NCBI GenBank assembly: GCA_002887195.1
Contig: PJAB01000434.1
Span: forward strand, 1-26,789
Direction of reading: 5' to 3'
Source: Chrysochromulina parva
Taxonomy: Eukaryota > Haptophyta > Prymnesiales > Chrysochromulinaceae
Length of the DNA: 26,789 nucleotides
The position numbers were made by a program, and so were the translations under genes. Positions 1 to 8,285 of this stretch are shown piece by piece. The notes beneath the pieces were generated by a model that saw nothing but the letters and a program-made list of their open reading frames with translations, was not told the origin of the DNA and made no database searches. How positions within the stretch are numbered: position 1 is the stretch's first letter; each line of letters opens with the position of its first letter.

Positions 1-704
1 GGTCGCATTCTCGTCTGGCTCTCTGATGAGAGCGGAGTGGTCCCGCCCACCCACCGCGATGTAAGCCTGGTCTAGCTTTAGCAGGGACCGGGTTGTCGCG
101 CTCACCAGGCTGCTTGTGTACATGTGTAGCTCTGATGAACAGCAATTCAAGTCAAACACGCGACCAAGTTTACCGGGCGGAATGACGAAAAACCCGGGAG
201 TGCGCTCGCGCGGGAGTATAGGCGAGATTTCTTGTGACTCTTTGTGATGAGGGGGCCGGCAAAGGCAGCCCCTCGGGGCTGGGGGGGTGACGGTTTTTTT
301 TTTGTCGAATTTTTGGGTGCGATTGTTATCAGGATAAATGAATGCTACAGTCGCCGTGTTAGCCGTGCGGATCGTGTGCAGGGGTGGGGATCAAGCCGGC
401 GGTAGCACTCTAAACATTACTCTTCAGTATAGGTGACTCAGGTGCAACTGGACTCAGGCAGACGAGAGACGTCAACGGACAACGCTAACCCCCATTCCCC
501 CCCTTCCCCCCACCTCTCCCCCCCAAACTTGCGCTAAACTTGCGCTGAGAGACACGTCAATCAAACTCCTCATGATGCCCTGCGTGGACGACACGGCAGT
601 CGCTGGTCGCCAACGCCTTCTACTCGACCATGCTCTGGGTGTGCGCGCACCTCGCGGCCTACGAGGACACGCTCAGCGCCTTCGGCACCAAGAAGGGCGG
701 TTAA
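1..704 (+). CDS. 3' end of a left-truncated gene (two candidate exons)
   Basis: Bases 1-60 read openly as GRILVWLSDESGVVPPTHRD and then meet gtaagc, a good 5' splice site, at 61. Without splicing the frame stops at 73. A second open stretch at 576-704 (phase-matching from 600, after cacggcag) reads SLVANAFYSTMLWVCAHLAA and on to a stop at 702-704, with a natural protein composition and a weakly hydrophobic helix. Joining 1-60 to 600-704 keeps phase 0 and gives an uninterrupted C-terminus; the intron would be 61-599 and would contain repeat copy A. The acceptor lacks a good polypyrimidine tract, so the join is uncertain and the two pieces could belong to different genes. I do not recognise the family. 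Confidence 0.3.
266..304. other. Short hairpin followed by a T-run
   Basis: A perfect 7-bp inverted repeat (cagcccc/ggggctg) at 266-281 is followed by a G-run and by an uninterrupted run of T near 294-304. In a eukaryotic context this could be a Pol III-type T-tract or simply low-complexity intron or intergenic DNA. No RNA gene was recognised upstream. Confidence 0.25.
383..573 (+). repeat. Direct repeat copy A
   Basis: This block begins near ggtggggatcaagccggcgg and ends at actcctcat. It matches 1810-1972 with small gaps: copy A has extra bases after the tract caactggac and a doubled aaacttgcgct. Both copies hold the same C-rich pyrimidine tract (ccccc/ttccccc) followed by gagagacacgtcaatcaaac. 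The sequences diverge right after the last cctcat, where copy A leads into the 576-704 reading frame. It may be a duplicated promoter or intron segment. Confidence 0.85.
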
Positions 705-1305
705 CCGTCTCTCAGCACATGATCAAGATTCTCCTCCTTCATTGGGGGTGGATCACTGCGTCAGCTGGCAGCCGCGGCGCTCCTGGCCAACCAGCATGCC
801 GAGAGACCCCTTCCAGGTGACGAGCTTGTGCTGCAATGGAGTGAGTGCTTCACGTGCGAATTCGAGGCCGCTGTGGGCACCCGTGCAGCAGTGGAGCTCA
901 CGGACCTATGTGCAGTGGTGCGCAAGCTACTAAACCACTTCCCGCACGAGCTGCAGCGACGAAGCACGTCAGATGCACAATATTCAAGAATGTCCCCAGA
1001 CTTAAGAATCATGTTTGAGTGCACAGGGAAGAGATCTTCATGGTGCTCCTGCCGCCGAGCAGCCCCCTAGAGCTGACAATAAGTCTTTCTCGCGGTGGGC
1101 TTGCATTCATGCATTGTCTGTGCGCACTCCCGCCACATCTCCTGTAGAAGCTCCTCGTGCCCGGGCGCCGGGGTCACATACCGGGCCCAGTTCACAAGTG
1201 CAGAGCGTGCCAAGCTACCAAGCAAGCGACCAATGATGCTGTGGCTACCAGCTTCCGTCAACGCGTTTCGCAAGAGGACGATGTTCTGGAGGACGAGGAG
1301 GATGA

Positions 1306-1743
1306 GGACGACGAGGCACGAGGACGACGAGGCACCGCCTCACTGCTGCGGTCGCCGCCTTCGCCACCACCGCCAGCGCTGCCTGTGGCGAGTACGCGCG
1401 CGCGCAGCGTGCGGAACCGCAGAACTGGTGCAACATTTGTCTTGAAGCCGAAGATGAGCATGGTGTCAGGGCATGGTGTGAGCGTGTGACGAACCTCGTC
1501 GCATTCGGCTGCTCCTGCGTGGCGCCTTGGTTTCACCATAGGTGCATGTGGAAATGGTACTTGCAGAAAACCAGGCATTCAGAGCTTGGGCAGCTTGGGC
1601 ACGGCGCTGCATGGCGGAGCACGTGGCAGGACAAGGTAGTAGCGAGGTGTCCCTGTTGTAGGACACTTGTGAGAGTGTCGCGCCCGCCCCGCGCCAAAGA
1701 ATGTGACCGGTCCAATAGCAAGGTGTGTGTGACCAGCAGATAA
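1306..1743 (+). CDS. RING-CH-like zinc-finger reading frame (partial or broken gene)
   Basis: After an in-frame stop at 1303 this frame is open to 1743. It encodes a C4HC3 pattern: CNIC (Cys codons 1429 and 1438), CSC (1510 and 1516), then HHRC (His 1534, Cys 1543) inside CVAPWFHHRCMWKW, and CPCC (1648 to 1657). This order and the W after the H-x2-C match RING-CH/RING-variant E3 ubiquitin ligases of the MARCH type, although the C-to-H spacing is slightly shorter than usual. No ATG lies in frame upstream of the finger. The acidic stretch DDVLEDEEDEDDEARG just upstream (about 1280-1330) is in another frame. A 35-nt GC-AG intron (1388-1422) would join the two frames in phase but is very short. 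It is either an exon with undetected splicing or a decayed fragment. It sits between repeat copies A and B. Confidence 0.45.
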   Translation, partial: GRRGTRTTRHRLTAAVAAFATTASAACGEYARAQRAEPQNWCNICLEAEDEHGVRAWCERVTNLVAFGCSCVAPWFHHRCMWKWYLQKTRHSELGQLGHGAAWRSTWQDKVVARCPCCRTLVRVSRPPRAKECDRSNSKVCVTSR

Positions 1744-1809
1744 CTAAGGTAAGAGCTACTCACCATGGCTACACACCCCCGAAACGACGAAACGACAAAC
1801 TGCTAACTG

Positions 1810-1972
1810 GGTGGGGAAGCCGGCGGTGGCAATCTAAACATTACTCTTCAGTAAAGGTGACTCAGGTGCAACTGGACAGGCACGTCAACGGACAACGCTA
1901 ACCCCCATCCCCCCCTTCCCCCCCTCTCCCCCCCAAACTTGCGTTGAGAGACACGTCAATCAAACTCCTCAT
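1810..1972 (+). repeat. Direct repeat copy B
   Basis: This is the second copy of the block at 383-573, including the pyrimidine tract and gagagacacgtcaatcaaactcctcat. It ends 106 bp before the first ATG of the FKBP gene, so it probably lies in that gene's promoter, 5' UTR or first intron. Confidence 0.85.
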
Positions 1973-2078
1973 CAAATCCTCCACACACAGAGCAGAGAGC
2001 AGTTGGATGTGTTTCTTTTTGACACCGCCACCGTCGCCGCCGCGGCTGTAGCCGCCGCTGTAGCCGCCTTGGCGACGA

Positions 2079-3434
2079 ATGTCCTTCCCGCATCGGACCA
2101 GCCACGAGTGGAGCCGGCGTGACGCCACCACGCCATACACGGTCAGTGTGTTCAACAAGCCTCCCGTGTTGAACAGGGGTGCGATCGCTCCGCTCGGCAA
2201 TGCATTCGGCCAGAAATTCTCCATCGTCCAGGGCACGATGATGTCGCAGAGTACAGCGCTTCCAGCTTTTGCGCCGCGGAGCGCAGTGACGCCGCCATCC
2301 AAAGCGGTCTTGCTGCCATCGATGGCCTTGGCGCCTCAGACTCTGGGCGTCGTGCCGACACGCACACAACGGCTTGGATTGTCCACGTTTGAGCCACTGC
2401 CGATGGTCAAGAAGACCACTCTGAAAGTGGGGCATGGCAAGCCGTGCGCTGTGGGGGACATGGTCGATGTCACGTACGTCGGCTGGCTAGCGGGCGACGA
2501 CCCGTCCTCTCCGTCGGGCCGCTTTGACGAGGGCGCACACTTCCAATTCGTCCTTGGCGCTGGAGAGGTGATCCCCGGGTGGGACCTCACGTTCGTCGGC
2601 ATGCTTGAGGGCGAACGAGCGCGGTTGGTCGTGCCGCCGTTGCTCGCGTATGGCGCGCGAGGGATGCCCCCCAAGGTGCCGCCGAATACGGAGCTCCACT
2701 TTGAGGTTCATATCAATACCATTGCTCGCCCAGCCTCCGCCGCCTCCAACGCTCCCGCCCCGGCTGCAGCTCCCCCAGCTGCCGCAGCTGCCGCTGGCCT
2801 GCATCCCTTCTCCCAAGACAGGCTCCGGGAGCTGATCCCGTCGCCCCCTAAGGCTGCGCGTACAAAGCCTGCGATGCCCTCCACGCCAGCACCAGATGCG
2901 GCCGCGCCCCAATTCAATCCGCTGGGCTCGTACACGAACGGTCGTGCGCCGGTGCTCCAGCCTCGGGTGGGAATGCCAGTTCCTGGCACAGCCCCTCTCT
3001 CCCACCTGCCTCCTCCGACGGCGACCGCTTTGACAACAAGAGCCAGCTCTGCGGCCGCCGCCAAAGTGGCCGCCACCCCCGCTCACACCAAGGCCGCTGC
3101 AGCAACCCCTGGCGCGCCCGCTGCTCCTGAGCGTCACCGGCCCGCTCTCCCCGGCGTGCCTGCCGAGCGTCCAGAGCCTGAGCGCGTGCAGACGGCGAGT
3201 AAATCGGTCCGATTCGACGAGAGCGTCTTGCTGCCGCCCCCGACCGCCGAGGCCACCGATCCTCGCCGGTACTACGAGCGTGCTCTCGCCGAGATCCTGC
3301 AGCGCAAGATGAGCGAGCAGCTGGGTGTGTTCCAGCCGAGTGTGTTCCAGCCGCCGACAGCACTGCAGCAGCAGTTCCCAAACGGCGTGCCGGGCCAGGG
3401 GAACTTTATGCGCCGAGGCTTCAAGCACCTTTGA
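2079..3434 (+). CDS. FKBP-type peptidyl-prolyl isomerase with long disordered tail
   Basis: The 451-residue frame holds one FKBP domain at about residues 110-217. Visible motifs are VGDMVDVTYVGWL, FDEG, FQFVLGAGEVIPGWD, LVVPPLLAYGARG and PPNTELHFEVHI. The rotamase and FK506-pocket residues (Y of TYVGW, FD, VI, W, the Y of AYG, the last F) are kept; the loop His of FKBP12 is not. Catalysis of proline cis-trans isomerisation follows from the family. An insert (GDDPSSPSG) lengthens the first loop. Residues 220-370 are Ala/Pro-rich and disordered, followed by KSVRFDE at 375-381, a PP1-docking-like motif, and a basic, Gln-rich end. The frame is closed upstream by a stop at 2061, so 2079 is the first ATG; Met54/55 are possible later starts, and an upstream exon cannot be excluded. 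Overall layout recalls FKBP15, but no WH1 domain or long coiled coil is evident. Confidence 0.85.
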   Translation: MSFPHRTSHEWSRRDATTPYTVSVFNKPPVLNRGAIAPLGNAFGQKFSIVQGTMMSQSTALPAFAPRSAVTPPSKAVLLPSMALAPQTLGVVPTRTQRLGLSTFEPLPMVKKTTLKVGHGKPCAVGDMVDVTYVGWLAGDDPSSPSGRFDEGAHFQFVLGAGEVIPGWDLTFVGMLEGERARLVVPPLLAYGARGMPPKVPPNTELHFEVHINTIARPASAASNAPAPAAAPPAAAAAAGLHPFSQDRLRELIPSPPKAARTKPAMPSTPAPDAAAPQFNPLGSYTNGRAPVLQPRVGMPVPGTAPLSHLPPPTATALTTRASSAAAAKVAATPAHTKAAAATPGAPAAPERHRPALPGVPAERPEPERVQTASKSVRFDESVLLPPPTAEATDPRRYYERALAEILQRKMSEQLGVFQPSVFQPPTALQQQFPNGVPGQGNFMRRGFKHL

Positions 3435-3774
3435 GGCCATGCTCCTCTGCTCAGCAGCAGCGCATGCCGATTGGTGCGGGGACATCTGAGATTCTGAGAT
3501 GGTCACACAGGACACATGCGGTTTCATGGTCTTCTGCGAGCCTCAGAAGATCCGACCGTGGTCGCGAGGGACCGGCGAGCGGCGTACAAGCTACAACCCT
3601 GAAAGGGTGTTATATCTAGACGTCTATAGCGCGACCGTCCGAATCCAGCCGCGAGCCGGGCCGCCATGCGTATCGGTTAATTATAAGACCGCCACGACGC
3701 ACGAGTCTCACTGAGTCACTGTGGCAAGGCGCCCGTAGAATTGGCATCGCAATCCGCGTCACGCTGAGAAAGCT
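3435..3774. other. Convergent intergenic spacer
   Basis: These 340 bp separate the 3' ends of the FKBP (+) and VPS9 (-) genes and must carry both 3' UTRs. A 10-bp palindrome (tagacgtcta) lies near 3615-3630. I see no coding frame or RNA gene. Confidence 0.6.
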
Positions 3775-6700
3775 TCAGCCCCGGCTCTTGGCCCCCATCC
3801 GTGGGAGCCGCTTGGGCGGCGGCACGGCAGCGGCACTCGAGTGCGCCATCGCAGGCACGTCACCTCTCGCGACCGCCGCGGCGGCGGCTTGGCGGTCTGA
3901 GAGGGCCTGCGCGAGCAGCACTTGTGCGGCCGCGGCCCCTCGCGAGAGTGGCGCGGGCGCGGCCGACGCAGATGAGGAGTGCGGCAATCGTTCCTCAGCC
4001 TGGTCCAAATGAGGCGCCGCGACGGTAGCGGGCACTGATGATAGCGAGGCGGTGGTTGGCAGGGCAGCCGAGGGCGGCGAGGGTCGAGGAGGCGGCGACG
4101 TCGGCGGCAGGGAGTCGAGTGGATTCGACGGGCGCGGCGAGGCGACCTGGGGAGCCACAGGCGCAGGCGGTGGCGAATGAGGAGAGTGCCCAACGCGCCA
4201 CCCCCCCGACCTCGGAGATCCAATCTCCGATCGCAGCAGCGCAATGATCTCATCACGCTCGACGCACCCAGAGCAGTCGATTGATCGTCGTTTGGCCTCT
4301 GCCAGCAGCTCGCGAACGCCCAAGCTCTCGAGCGCCATGCCGGGCGCCTGCACGTCCTGCTGGCGCTCACCGCCCGCTGCCGCAACGGCCCCTGCTGCAT
4401 CGGCCGACGCTGCATTGACTGATGGCGCCGTATCTTCCGACGCCTCGGCGAGCGGCGCCGTAGCGGGAATCACATGGGATGCCGCTGGCGCCGCCGCAGC
4501 CCCATCGAGCGCGTGCGCGGCAAGTGGCGCGGTCGATGAGCCGCGCTTGATAGGGCGTCCGGTCCGCTTGTCCCACAGTGCAGTAGGCGGTGTGGGTAGG
4601 AGCGCCGAACGCAGCGCCTCCGCACGTGTCTCGAGTAACTCCGCCTCAAGTGCACGCAAGAGCTCCATGGACTGACGAATCGACGGGTTGATCGTGGGTG
4701 GGCTCACGACGGCGGCTGGCGCGGCGCTCTGCTGTGCGCTGTGGCTCGAAGGCTGTGCGCGGCTCGCCGGCAGCCGGCGGCAGCCGGCGGCGAAAGTGAG
4801 TTGATCCCATTTGAGGGTGAGAACCCATCGCATAGCCACCTCGAATGTTGCCAGGCAGTAGCCTTGCTCGCCTGCCTGTTGATGGTCGGTGGCCAGTCCC
4901 TGGAGCAGCGCCATCTCGATGGGGAGGGAAGCCACCTGCGCTATCACGATCACGTACGCGACGAGGGGCACGAGCTCGTCCGCAGCGGGAGGTGGTGCCC
5001 CGAGCGCCTCGGCAGCCTGGGCGATCAGGCGACACGTGTCCACGAGGCAGGCGAGCGCGCGCGTGGGAGTGGTCGCCTGTGGCAGCTGCTGCAGTCGCCC
5101 CACGGGCTTCGCGTACGGTTGGCGTGCTGGGGCCAGGGGCGCCGATGCCAGCGCCTGCAGCGTCTGCGAGGACGACGACGACGGCTGCTGCGGCGTCACC
5201 GACGACGACAACGACGACTGCAGCAGCTGCTGCGGCGGCGGTGGCGGCGACGGCTCGCCACAAAAGGCCTTCGGTAGTCCAAGGTGCTCGGGATTGAGCT
5301 TCGCGAGGAGTCGCAGCTGCTGCTGATAGAGTGTCATCTCCGCCGCATAGGCCTCCATATGCACGCTCACCAACGGGCGACGCAAGGCTTCGTAGGCGGC
5401 CATCTCGACGGCACTCACGAGCTCGACGCCCGCCGCGCCATACGCAATCTCGGCGGCAGCGCGTGGCGCGAGCTGTGGATAGCACAAGAGCACCTCCGCC
5501 ACCAACCTCTTCACGGCAAGCCTCGCCTGCACACACGATGCCACGCAGTCGTCGGCCGTCGGTTCGGCACGTGCTGTGAGACGCGCCCACCTCTCAAACT
5601 CTCCCCCGAGCCGCCCGATAGCGCGCGCGAGGGGGTGGACGGCGGAGGCTTCACCGTCCGCGTCGCCGCCCTCCGCGCTGGCATGCCGCACCCCCTCAAT
5701 ACGTCCTTCGAGCACACGCTCGAGATGGCGCTCTACCAGCGCCGCATCCCATGGCCGTGCCGCGAGCTGCCTGAGCCATTGCACCTCCCGAGCGAGCCAG
5801 CCGCCCGACGCGGCCGGTACGGGGAAGAGGGCGCGCCCGACGGACAGTGCGACCGCGTGTGGCCCGCGCGCCGACAGTCGAATCGGCACGCTTGATGAGC
5901 TGCCGCCGCTGCCGCCGCTGCCGCCGCCCGCGGTCGCGCTGGCCGGGAGGCGAATCGCCTGGACCAGCAGCCCCTCAACGAGGTCGTATATGCGCACGTG
6001 GCCGCGCGAGCACGTGATCAGCAACGGCCAGCCCACCACCGCGTCCAGCGGAGGCCCCGAGCCGTCAAGCGCTAGCGCTGGTCGGCTCAGGGTGCCGAGA
6101 GCACCTGTGGGTGTGCCCGGCGCCTCGCGTTGCAGGACGCTCCAATCGGCGGCCTCAAAGGTGAGAGCGACGGTGCCGCCACCCTTGCGCGGTCCGAGTA
6201 CGATCGTCTCGCCCGTGCCCAGCGAAAAGGTGCGCGCATGCCCGCCTGGCCGTCCGTCGCGCGCGTGAGGCGTCTCGAGCCACTGCTGAAGCGTCCGCAC
6301 GGGCATCGCGGCCACCGGCACACTCTCGCGCCGCGTGGGTCCGCCCGGCATGGGCAGGGGTGGCACAAGCATAAAGTGCACGCCGTCGCACAGCAGCACA
6401 CTGTCGTCCGCTGCCCATGCAAGCGACGCCAGCCCAGATGCGATCTCGAAACCGAGCGGCAGCTGCAGCGGCACGATGGCTTGCAGCTCGCACGTCGTGC
6501 TGCTGCGCAGGTCGCCGCTCGTGGCGGCCTCGTCGCCGTCGACGTCGTCGCCATGGTTCTGACGGAAGCCGAACACGTGGAGTGCGTACTCGCCAAGGCA
6601 GGCGCAGCACAGACGCGTGCCGAGGCGGCGCGACCACGACGGTGCCATGCAGCTCACTGCGCTGCACTCGGGGTGCGGCGGTTGCAGGTCGATGGTCGCG

Positions 6701-6999
6701 ACGTCGTCGGCGCCGCCGCCGCTAAGCAGCGATGCGTCGGCCAGTGGGCAGGCCGCGTGCGACACCGCACCCGACTGTAGCACGAAGACGAACGTGGTCG
6801 CCGAGTCGCACGCGAGGTGAGTGACGGGGCTGCGCTCGTGTGCGCGTGCGCGAGCGAGCAAAGAGCCGCTCGCCGCGTCGAGCAGAAGGAGCTCGCCGTT
6901 GGCCGTGCCGATCAGCAGCGCGCCCTCCATGTGCAGCAGCGCGGTGACAGTAGACAGCCCGGTCGGCAGTGGCATGCCATTATGCGCGAAGGGCTGCAT
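3775..6999 (-). CDS. VPS9-domain Rab GEF with N-terminal beta-propeller/CNH-like half
   Basis: The protein has 1074 residues from ATG 6999; the longer frame to 7020 opens only with GTG. The N-terminal ~420 residues have blade-like repeats (ALLIGTANGELLLLDAASG, PLLITCSRGHVRIYDLVEG), as in CNH/WD propellers of the Vps39/Vps3 type; this is by pattern only. A helical stretch (about 500-580, ending LLAKLNPEHLGLPKAF) leads into a VPS9 domain at about 645-735. Its conserved Asp (PAADELVPLVAYVIV) and Tyr (GEQGYCLATFEVAMRWVL) are the residues that catalyse Rab5-family exchange. A small SAP/ARMET-like motif follows at about 886-927 (LGVRELLAEAKRRSIDCSGC). Linkers are Ser/Ala/Pro-rich with poly-Pro. The expected role is activating Rab5/Rab21-like GTPases on endosomes. 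The start is 57 bp from the divergent MOSC gene. The VPS9 call is firm; the propeller is less so. Confidence 0.8.
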   Translation of the reverse strand: MQPFAHNGMPLPTGLSTVTALLHMEGALLIGTANGELLLLDAASGSLLARARAHERSPVTHLACDSATTFVFVLQSGAVSHAACPLADASLLSGGGADDVATIDLQPPHPECSAVSCMAPSWSRRLGTRLCCACLGEYALHVFGFRQNHGDDVDGDEAATSGDLRSSTTCELQAIVPLQLPLGFEIASGLASLAWAADDSVLLCDGVHFMLVPPLPMPGGPTRRESVPVAAMPVRTLQQWLETPHARDGRPGGHARTFSLGTGETIVLGPRKGGGTVALTFEAADWSVLQREAPGTPTGALGTLSRPALALDGSGPPLDAVVGWPLLITCSRGHVRIYDLVEGLLVQAIRLPASATAGGGSGGSGGSSSSVPIRLSARGPHAVALSVGRALFPVPAASGGWLAREVQWLRQLAARPWDAALVERHLERVLEGRIEGVRHASAEGGDADGEASAVHPLARAIGRLGGEFERWARLTARAEPTADDCVASCVQARLAVKRLVAEVLLCYPQLAPRAAAEIAYGAAGVELVSAVEMAAYEALRRPLVSVHMEAYAAEMTLYQQQLRLLAKLNPEHLGLPKAFCGEPSPPPPPQQLLQSSLSSSVTPQQPSSSSSQTLQALASAPLAPARQPYAKPVGRLQQLPQATTPTRALACLVDTCRLIAQAAEALGAPPPAADELVPLVAYVIVIAQVASLPIEMALLQGLATDHQQAGEQGYCLATFEVAMRWVLTLKWDQLTFAAGCRRLPASRAQPSSHSAQQSAAPAAVVSPPTINPSIRQSMELLRALEAELLETRAEALRSALLPTPPTALWDKRTGRPIKRGSSTAPLAAHALDGAAAAPAASHVIPATAPLAEASEDTAPSVNAASADAAGAVAAAGGERQQDVQAPGMALESLGVRELLAEAKRRSIDCSGCVERDEIIALLRSEIGSPRSGGWRVGHSPHSPPPAPVAPQVASPRPSNPLDSLPPTSPPPRPSPPSAALPTTASLSSVPATVAAPHLDQAEERLPHSSSASAAPAPLSRGAAAAQVLLAQALSDRQAAAAAVARGDVPAMAHSSAAAVPPPKRLPRMGAKSRG

Positions 7000-7056
7000 T
7001 TTGCGCGCCGTCTCGAGCACCCGGCGCCGTCTCGAGCGAGCAAGCGTTCACACAAA
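7000..7056. promoter_or_regulatory. Very short bidirectional promoter region
   Basis: Only 57 bp separate the ATG codons of the VPS9 gene (-) and the MOSC gene (+). The spacer contains a doubled ccgtctcgagc motif. Transcription start sites must lie here or overlap the opposite coding region; no TATA box is visible. Confidence 0.5.
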
Positions 7057-8070
7057 ATGGCGCCGATCGTCGAGGCTCTGTATCGATACACCGTCAAGGG
7101 TCTGGATCGCGACGCGCTCGAAACCGTGGCGCTCGTTCCAAACCGTGGCCTCCCCAAAGACCGCGAGTGGGCCCTCCACTTTGAGGAGCCGCCAATCGCC
7201 AACGATCCGAATGTACCGCTCACACGCTTTCATTCGCAGGCGCCCGCATGGACCCACAAGAGTAACTTTCTATGTGCATACACAGCCGGCGAGTTGCTCG
7301 CGACATTCGAAACGCGGTATAGCGATGCCACCGACGAGCTCACCGTGTGCCGCCGGGCCGACGGCGAGTCGCTGCTCGTCGCTCGGCTGACGGACGCCGA
7401 CGAGCGTGAGCGTGTTGAGACCTTCTTTTCGGACGCGAGCAGCAGGGGCGTGCGCCTCGTGCGCCCTGCCGATAATCGGCCGCACCACTTCGGCAATACC
7501 AACGCCGGCTTCCGGGTGGGAGATGCCGGCGGCTACGTCCTCCATATCGTCAACCTCGAGACAATCGCCGCACTCAACAAGGCGACGGGCAACACGTTCG
7601 AGCCGTCGCGATTCCGCCCCAACATTGTGATCTCGGGCGTGCCCGCTTGGGCCGAATTCGACTGGGTCGGGTCCACAATCCGTGTCGGCGGCGCCACCCT
7701 CGAGGTGCTGAAACGCACGGTCCGCTGCGATGCCATCAACGTCGACGGCCACGAAGACCTCGGCAACGCTCTCCGACATCTGCGCTCAGCACAACGGCCC
7801 GACGTGCCCGGATTGCTTTCGAAGCACTTTCCGGAGCACGGGCCCTACCTCGGGATCTATGCGCGCGTGGTTGAAGGCGGCTCCGTGCGCGTCGGCGACG
7901 CGCTGCAGCCACCGCCGTCCCCCATGTTCAGTATCGACCCCAGGGGATGGTCAATGAAGGCGAAGGCCACCGCCGCCATCATGCTTGCGACGCTGCTACT
8001 GCCGCTTCTCGCTCGCCGGGATCGTCTTCTACTACCACCCTATGCGTGGCCCGCTCAGAGGAGCAATTAA
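7057..8070 (+). CDS. MOSC-domain (molybdenum cofactor sulfurase C-terminal-like) protein, tail-anchored
   Basis: The protein has 337 residues from ATG 7057 (cacaaaATGgcg); the frame extends upstream but overlaps the divergent promoter. Residues 1-90 form the MOSC_N beta-barrel (VEALYRYTVKGLDRD, LPKDREWAL). The MOSC core follows, with NLETIAALN, SRFRPNIVISG and FDWVGSTIRVGGATLEVLKR. Cys224 in TVRCDAINVD matches the conserved Cys that binds molybdenum in mARC-type proteins. This predicts a Mo-cofactor reductase or sulfur carrier acting on N-oxygenated or thiol substrates; the exact substrate cannot be read. The last ~40 residues hold a hydrophobic span (ATAAIMLATLLLPLLA) followed by basic residues, a likely C-terminal membrane anchor, whereas animal mARC is anchored N-terminally. 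Confidence in the family is high, in the localisation moderate. Confidence 0.85.
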   Translation: MAPIVEALYRYTVKGLDRDALETVALVPNRGLPKDREWALHFEEPPIANDPNVPLTRFHSQAPAWTHKSNFLCAYTAGELLATFETRYSDATDELTVCRRADGESLLVARLTDADERERVETFFSDASSRGVRLVRPADNRPHHFGNTNAGFRVGDAGGYVLHIVNLETIAALNKATGNTFEPSRFRPNIVISGVPAWAEFDWVGSTIRVGGATLEVLKRTVRCDAINVDGHEDLGNALRHLRSAQRPDVPGLLSKHFPEHGPYLGIYARVVEGGSVRVGDALQPPPSPMFSIDPRGWSMKAKATAAIMLATLLLPLLARRDRLLLPPYAWPAQRSN

Positions 8071-8285
8071 ATGACGGTGCGGATTGGCGTGGGCGTTGCG
8101 GCACCACCGGACTCTGCCACGGCACCGCATCGCGCACGGCATGGGCGCGCGGCGCGCCATGGCACCAAAGTCCAAATCTGCCGAGGTTGGTGCTAACGCC
8201 GTTTTATACTGTTAAACACTGTATTGCCGTGATGCGTGTGCGTGTGCGTGTATTACGGTGCTGCTCAAAATCACCATTAAGTCGT
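8071..8285. other. Convergent intergenic spacer
   Basis: These 215 bp lie between the MOSC and NYN-phosphoesterase stop codons. A GT-rich stretch (tgcgtgtgcgtgtgcgtgt, 8232-8250) and a run of AT-richer sequence are consistent with 3' UTRs. No gene was seen. Confidence 0.5.

Noticed and set aside
1898..2302. 134-codon - strand frame with protein-like stretches (VKKKHIQLLSALCVEDLMRSLIDVSL)
   Set aside because: It overlaps the FKBP N-terminus and repeat copy B and ends in the C-rich tract. It has no recognisable domain, so it is not called, though an antisense fragment cannot be excluded.
2487..3527. 346-codon open frame on the - strand
   Set aside because: It is antisense to the FKBP gene, whose domain is unambiguous on the + strand.
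4217..4231. 15-bp identity (gatccaatctccgat) with 10718-10732
   Set aside because: One copy is inside the VPS9 coding region and the other in a promoter. There is no extension of the match, so it is probably chance.
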